DNA from: Candidatus Borkfalkia ceftriaxoniphila
GTDB lineage: Bacteria; Bacillota; Clostridia; Christensenellales; Borkfalkiaceae
DNA: 64,000 bases
Reading direction: 5' to 3'
NCBI RefSeq assembly: GCF_004134775.1
Contig: NZ_SDOZ01000002.1
Location: 1,090,005 to 1,154,004 of the forward strand
Below, in pieces: positions 60,358 to 64,000 of this stretch. The translations under genes were made by a program, and so were the position numbers. The notes under the pieces were generated by a model that saw nothing but the letters and a program-made list of their open reading frames with translations, searched no databases and was not told the origin of the DNA. Positions within the stretch are counted from its first letter, which is position 1, and the number at the start of each line of letters is the position of its first letter.

Positions 60358-60386
60358 ATTATAGTACAGGGAGTTATCCCCGTCAA
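60358..60386 (-). promoter_or_regulatory. Promoter of the RpiB-like gene (minus strand)
   Basis: On the minus strand TTGACG (60386-60381), a 17-bp spacer, TATAAT (60363-60358). The spacer contains a small inverted repeat GGGA-TAAC-TCCC. Read-through from the upstream AraC gene is possible, since no terminator lies between. Confidence 0.8.
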
Positions 60387-60415
60387 TGCATTATTTACAG
60401 ATATTTTTATCCCTT

Positions 60416-61219
60416 TTATAGTTTGTCCTTGGCGCGGAAGTTTTTTCTGTACTTTCCCGGCGCCGATCCCGTGATCTTGTGAAAGATGCGGTTGAAATAC
60501 ATTTCGTTGTCATAGCCGAACTCGAAAGCGATCTCTTTGACCGTCTTGTCCGTTTCCACCAGCATTCTGGCGGCGGAGCCGATGCGCTTTTGCAAAATGT
60601 ACTGTTTGGGCGAAATGCCGAACTGTTTGGTGAACACGTTGGAAAAATACGTTTCGTTCAGGCACATGATATTGCAAAGGTCCGTGTTGGATATGTTGGA
60701 ATTGAGGTGCCTGTCGATATATTCGAGTACGGGGATAAAGTTCGCGGACTCGGAAGAAACGTTCCCGCTCGGTAAAAAGCGCGAAAAGAGATATTTTGCC
60801 AGACTCTGGCAGGCGAGCGTGTTGGGCGCGTGCGCGCCGTCGTCCGCAGCGTCGAAATTTTCCCGTACCAAGCGAAACAGTTCTTTGTCGAGCGGCTGCG
60901 CTTCCACGAAGAGGGCGGGTTTATAGATCGTCAGATAACTGATCGTCGTGATATCCAGATTGAAGTGCATCCAGAAGTGTTCCATTTCACGCGGGCATTC
61001 CGCGCCCGTAATGGAAAAGGCGGGAATAAAGTAAAGCCGGTCGGGCGTAAGTTCGAGCGTTTCGTCGTGCATGAACATTTTCGCCGCGCCTTTCGTGATA
61101 TAGTACATGCGGTAGTAGGGGAAAAAGGTCGCCAGATGGCTCCACGAGGGGCCAACCTTGGTATAACCCGCCTCGGTGACGTGCAGCGAGGTGGTGAGAA
61201 AAGGGTTGAACGTTTCCAT
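60416..61219 (-). CDS. AraC-family transcriptional regulator
   Basis: A 267-residue regulator with an N-terminal cupin-like sensor (FPYYRMYYITKGAAKMFMHDETLELTPDRLYFIPAF) and a C-terminal AraC domain (about 160-260: NISNTDLCNIMCLNETYFSNVFTKQFG ... VKEIAFEFGYDNEMYFNRIFHKITG). AGGAGG precedes the ATG. It is divergent from the SGNH hydrolase/binding-protein genes and upstream of rpiB-like on the same strand. Either side could be its target. It is distinct in sequence from the other two AraC proteins. Confidence 0.88.
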   Translation of the reverse strand: METFNPFLTTSLHVTEAGYTKVGPSWSHLATFFPYYRMYYITKGAAKMFMHDETLELTPDRLYFIPAFSITGAECPREMEHFWMHFNLDITTISYLTIYKPALFVEAQPLDKELFRLVRENFDAADDGAHAPNTLACQSLAKYLFSRFLPSGNVSSESANFIPVLEYIDRHLNSNISNTDLCNIMCLNETYFSNVFTKQFGISPKQYILQKRIGSAARMLVETDKTVKEIAFEFGYDNEMYFNRIFHKITGSAPGKYRKNFRAKDKL

Positions 61220-61249
61220 GGACCGCCTCCTTGAATATCTACACCGTTA

Positions 61250-61278
61250 TTATGTCATAAGGAAGGATTTCTGTCAAG
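61250..61278 (-). promoter_or_regulatory. Promoter of the AraC gene (minus strand)
   Basis: On the minus strand TTGACA (61278-61273), a 17-bp spacer, CATAAT (61255-61250). Expected start near 61243, ~24 nt before the start codon. Confidence 0.8.
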
Positions 61279-61327
61279 TAATTTAAGAATTTCTGTAAAA
61301 AGTGTAATATTTTCTTTATTTTATCCA

Positions 61328-61356
61328 TTGATTTATCGGCCGTATGGCTTTAAAAT
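61328..61356 (+). promoter_or_regulatory. Promoter of the SGNH hydrolase operon
   Basis: TTGATT (61328-61333), a 17-bp spacer, TAAAAT (61351-61356). It would make a leader of ~160 nt that includes the palindromic repeat. Confidence 0.65.
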
Positions 61357-61406
61357 AAAAGTATAAAAAAGGGCGTAGTTTGCAGAAAAACGCCTATTCA
61401 TAATCA

Positions 61407-61491
61407 GAAAAAGGGTACCCTTTTTCTTTGCGTTGTACAACGCAAAGAAAAAGGGTACCCTTTTTCTTTGCGTTGTACAACGCAAAGAAAA
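61407..61491. repeat. Two exact 40-bp tandem units, each built of two 20-bp perfect palindromes
   Basis: Each unit is palindrome P1 (half-site GAAAAAGGGT) followed directly by palindrome P2 (half-site TTTGCGTTGT). P1 lies at 61407-61426 and 61447-61466, P2 at 61427-61446 and 61467-61486, and GAAAA follows to 61491. Because the units alternate, 61407-61466 is a 60-bp perfect palindrome and 61422-61491 a 70-bp one. P1 is centred on GGTACC and P2 on GTAC. It lies in the leader of the SGNH gene. No spacers exist, so it is not a CRISPR array. Confidence 0.95.
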
Positions 61492-61521
61492 TTATTCTAT
61501 CGGAAAAAACAGGAGATCGCC

Positions 61522-62733
61522 ATGAAAAAAATCTTTGCAGGTGTTTTGGGACTGTTCCTGCTCGTCTTTCCCTTTGTCGGCTGCGGCCAAAAGGAAGAGA
61601 AAGAGCAAGTAGACCTTTCGAAATTTCCCAACTACGTCGAGCCCGACAAAGCGGCGTACGCGTTCGGTTTCAACGAAATGACCGCGCCTTATTTTAAAGG
61701 GAATGTGATTTATAACGAAACGGTCATGCTCGTGGAGGATAAGGGCGTCGTCAGCGGAAAACTGCAATACGAACCCGTCAGAATATTGTCCGTGCGCGAC
61801 TATACCTGGGAAAAGGAATATCCCGCCTCCGAATACGAAATAAGCGGCAACACGCTCACGATGAAAGCGGGCGGCTCCATGCCCTATCTCACGGCGGAAA
61901 ACCTTTTGGGCAAGAACATTCCCGAACCCTACCGCGAAGTTTCCTCCATAACGAACGTCGAGACCGACTGGGTGCTCATGGGCGGCTCCATCTATACGGA
62001 AAGTTCGCTCATCTACGGGCATCAGGTATCCGTCAGTTACGTGTACGACGTGAACGACGTGAAGACGGAAGAATTCGCGGATTACGAAACGTCGGGCTTT
62101 CCCGAACTGAAAGAAAAACTGATCTCGGGCAAGGACGTAAAGATCGTCGCCATCGGCGACAGCGTGGCGGAGGGCTGCTCTTCCAGCGGGCATTTCGGCC
62201 ATGCGCCCTACATGGAAAACTGGGTGGATCAGTCCGCAAAAGCGCTCGACGAGAAATATACGGGCAAAGTGAGCGTCAAAAACGTGGCGGTGGGCGGAAA
62301 AACTTCGGAATGGGGCAGCGCCGCCGCGCAGATCAACGCCGTCGCATCGGAAACGCCCGATCTCGTGATGATCCATTTCGGCATCAACGACGCGGGCGGC
62401 GACATGACGCCCGGCACCTACCGCGACAATATCGAAAAGATCGTGGCGGACGTACAGGCGCGCGTGCCCGACTGCGAATTTATGCTCATCAAGGCGTTTG
62501 CGCCCAATTCCGCCAATTACAATTACAATACGTTCAAGGCGTATTGGAAAAAACTCGACGAGATCGCCGAAAGTTATCGGGAAGCGTTCACGCTGGATAT
62601 GTTTACGCCCAGTCTTACGCTCCTCCAAAACAAGAAATACATGGACGTGACAGGCAACGGGATCAACCATGTGAATGATTACAGCAGCAGGCTGTACGCC
62701 ATGAACATTTTGTCTGCGCTGATCAAATATTAA
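61522..62733 (+). CDS. SGNH/GDSL-family hydrolase lipoprotein
   Basis: A 403-residue lipoprotein (lipobox FVGC, about 17-20). Residues ~25-195 form a beta-rich N-terminal domain. The SGNH domain follows: VAIGDSVAEG (catalytic serine, about 213), a VAVGGKTSEWG block with the glycine, GIND (about 287-290, asparagine of the oxyanion hole) and NGINHVND near the end (catalytic histidine region, about 381). Such enzymes remove acetyl or other acyl groups from plant polysaccharides. AGGAG precedes the ATG. It is followed by a solute-binding protein after 13 nt, suggesting surface de-esterification coupled to uptake. Confidence 0.85.
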   Translation: MKKIFAGVLGLFLLVFPFVGCGQKEEKEQVDLSKFPNYVEPDKAAYAFGFNEMTAPYFKGNVIYNETVMLVEDKGVVSGKLQYEPVRILSVRDYTWEKEYPASEYEISGNTLTMKAGGSMPYLTAENLLGKNIPEPYREVSSITNVETDWVLMGGSIYTESSLIYGHQVSVSYVYDVNDVKTEEFADYETSGFPELKEKLISGKDVKIVAIGDSVAEGCSSSGHFGHAPYMENWVDQSAKALDEKYTGKVSVKNVAVGGKTSEWGSAAAQINAVASETPDLVMIHFGINDAGGDMTPGTYRDNIEKIVADVQARVPDCEFMLIKAFAPNSANYNYNTFKAYWKKLDEIAESYREAFTLDMFTPSLTLLQNKKYMDVTGNGINHVNDYSSRLYAMNILSALIKY

Positions 62734-62746
62734 AAGGAGTTAAACG

Positions 62747-64000
62747 ATGAAAAAATTCTTAACGGTTTTACTCGCGGGACTGCTTTCCCTCGCCGTATTG
62801 AGCGGCTGCGACAGGACGCCGTCCAAACCCAAGCCCGTGGATCCGGACGATATCACGGTCAATCTCGACCCGAATATGGAAGCGACCATCGAGATCATGG
62901 TGCCCGGCGGCAACGTCAACGAGCGCACGATGATCCAGTGCCTGATCGACGATTTCGCCGATCTCTTTCCAAACGTGACCATCGAAATGAGTTACGTTTC
63001 GGTAGACAACTACGTCAGCGCGGTGGGTCAACAGCAACTCGCAGGCACGCTGCCCGATATCGTGTGGAGCAATTCGCCCGATTTTTACGATCTGGTCGAA
63101 TCGGAAACGTTCGTCGATCTCACCCCTTACATAAAGGCGAACGAAATGCAGGATAAGGTGAATACCTATATCGGCGCGAACGGCGAAGCGGGCAAATACT
63201 CTTTCGAAAACGACTTCTACACCGAATTTTACGGCATGAGTTCGGTAGGGGAAAGTTGCTACGTCATTCCCCGCAGTTGCGATTCCGTCGTCACGTTCAT
63301 CAATACCGATATTCTGAGCAAGGCGGGCGTGGATCTCGATCCCGCGACCACCAAAGTCAAAAACGGCTGGACGTGGGACGATTTTATGGAAGTGTGCGCG
63401 AAAGTCAGAACGTACATGGATAACAACGGCATGCGAAACGATTACGTTTTCGATGCGAATCTGACGAGTTGGCTGTCCGTGTGCTATCCCATGCTCCTCT
63501 CCTACGGCGCCGAAGTTCTGAACGAAAAAGGCGAAGTCGCCATCGACAGCGCGGCGACGCGCGAATGCCTCGACATGGTCGCGGATCTCGTTTCCAAGCG
63601 CTATATCAACGATTCCACGGTCGCGACCAGCGGCTCTTTCGACAACGGCAAGAGCGCCATGCTCTTCCAGTCGGCTTCCGTTTCCCTGTACGCGAACAGA
63701 GTTGCCCTGAAAGGGAAAGTGGATCTCGTTTCCTTCCCCCTCATCACGGAGAACGATACGCCGAAGATCGGCGCGGGCGTGGCGGGTTACGCCATCAACG
63801 CCGCTTCCAAAAACAAAGAACTCGCTTGGGCGTTTCTGACCTATCTTTCCAGTTATGCGGGACAGCAGAAAATGGCGCTCAACGGCCTGAACCTCGCTTC
63901 CATCCGCAAAGACCTGTCCGATTACAAGAACGCCAACTGGGGCAAGGATTACGAAACGCTCAACCTGTCCGCCTATACGTACGGTTCGGAATATAAAGTA
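62747..64000 (+). CDS. Extracellular sugar-binding lipoprotein, 3' truncated
   Basis: The frame from the ATG at 62747 stays open for 418 codons to the window end. The start has a signal peptide and lipobox LSGC (about residues 18-21). The rest is a family-1 solute-binding protein: ATIEIMVPGGNVNERTMIQ, FPNVTIEMSYVSVDNY, LPDIVWSNSPDFYDL, GWTWDDFMEVC and FPLITENDTPKIGAGVAGYAI. It is the fourth binding protein of the window. Permeases presumably follow beyond the end. AAAGGAG lies before the ATG. Confidence 0.88.
   Translation, partial: MKKFLTVLLAGLLSLAVLSGCDRTPSKPKPVDPDDITVNLDPNMEATIEIMVPGGNVNERTMIQCLIDDFADLFPNVTIEMSYVSVDNYVSAVGQQQLAGTLPDIVWSNSPDFYDLVESETFVDLTPYIKANEMQDKVNTYIGANGEAGKYSFENDFYTEFYGMSSVGESCYVIPRSCDSVVTFINTDILSKAGVDLDPATTKVKNGWTWDDFMEVCAKVRTYMDNNGMRNDYVFDANLTSWLSVCYPMLLSYGAEVLNEKGEVAIDSAATRECLDMVADLVSKRYINDSTVATSGSFDNGKSAMLFQSASVSLYANRVALKGKVDLVSFPLITENDTPKIGAGVAGYAINAASKNKELAWAFLTYLSSYAGQQKMALNGLNLASIRKDLSDYKNANWGKDYETLNLSAYTYGSEYKV

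Larger units (their letters stand above)
61220..61521. other. 302-bp intergenic control region
   Basis: The only gene-free stretch above about 300 bp. It holds two divergent promoters (minus strand 61250-61278, plus strand 61328-61356), an AT-rich segment 61279-61327 between them, a ~160-nt plus-strand leader, and inside that leader the tandem palindrome 61407-61491. I see no coding potential: TTG-started frames through the repeat simply run into the SGNH gene. Confidence 0.7.

Noticed and set aside
61407..61491. CRISPR array
   Set aside because: The repeats are adjacent with no spacers, each unit is fully palindromic, and no cas genes are present.

Overview
The window reads as a dense glycan-utilisation region of a Gram-positive gut-type bacterium. 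The evidence is visible in the sequence: at least twelve lipoproteins with Gram-positive-style lipoboxes, LplB/YtcP- and MalF/MalG-type ABC sugar importers, AraC and ROK regulators, strong AAGGAGG ribosome binding sites, and sigma-A-type promoters that almost all have 17-bp spacers. GC content is moderately high. A clostridial lineage (perhaps Christensenellales-like) is my inference; no taxonomic marker gene is present.

Layout. (A) 1-15977, plus strand: a co-directional cluster, cut at its 5' end, with a GH65-type phosphorylase/hydrolase, a GH78-like rhamnosidase, two permeases, a solute-binding lipoprotein, three surface/secreted proteins, an AraC regulator and a URO-D/MtaA-like protein. 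(B) 16193-32691, plus: a strong promoter overlapped by a 21-bp palindrome, then a giant Ig/jelly-roll lipoprotein, two permeases, a solute-binding lipoprotein, two GH5-like lipoproteins, a GH78-like enzyme, a ROK sugar kinase and a GH2 beta-mannosidase-type enzyme. (C) 36165-32717, minus: a second GH2 enzyme and a second URO-D-like protein. (D) 36312-38470, plus: a third URO-D-like protein and a third GH5-like lipoprotein. C and D diverge from a shared control region that carries the same 21-bp palindrome as B. A ROK repressor (38501-39664, minus) follows D directly and is the obvious candidate to bind it. (E) 39878-42863: two single genes, a HyuA-type protein and an unknown membrane protein. 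(F) 42909-56818: an AraC gene divergent from a long operon with a solute-binding protein, a small Ig-like protein, two permeases, a nucleoside hydrolase, GH106-like and GH78-like enzymes, a second Ig/jelly-roll surface protein and an unclassified lipoprotein. (G) 56924-59713: a GH106-like enzyme with its own promoter. (H) 59749-61219, minus: an RpiB-type isomerase and an AraC regulator. (I) from 61328: a promoter, a striking palindromic tandem repeat, an SGNH hydrolase lipoprotein, and a solute-binding lipoprotein running off the end.

How it works together (inference). Surface lipoproteins and wall- or membrane-anchored jelly-roll/Ig proteins would bind and trim a plant-type glycan. Four binding proteins, three with permease pairs here, would bring in oligosaccharides. 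Enzymes without signal peptides (GH65, GH78 x3, GH2 x2, one GH106-like) would finish the job in the cytoplasm, and the ROK kinase would phosphorylate the released sugar. The enzyme mix suggests rhamnose-bearing and beta-mannose-bearing substrates. No importer ATPase is encoded here, so a shared one elsewhere is likely. No rRNA, tRNA, transposase, phage or CRISPR feature was seen.
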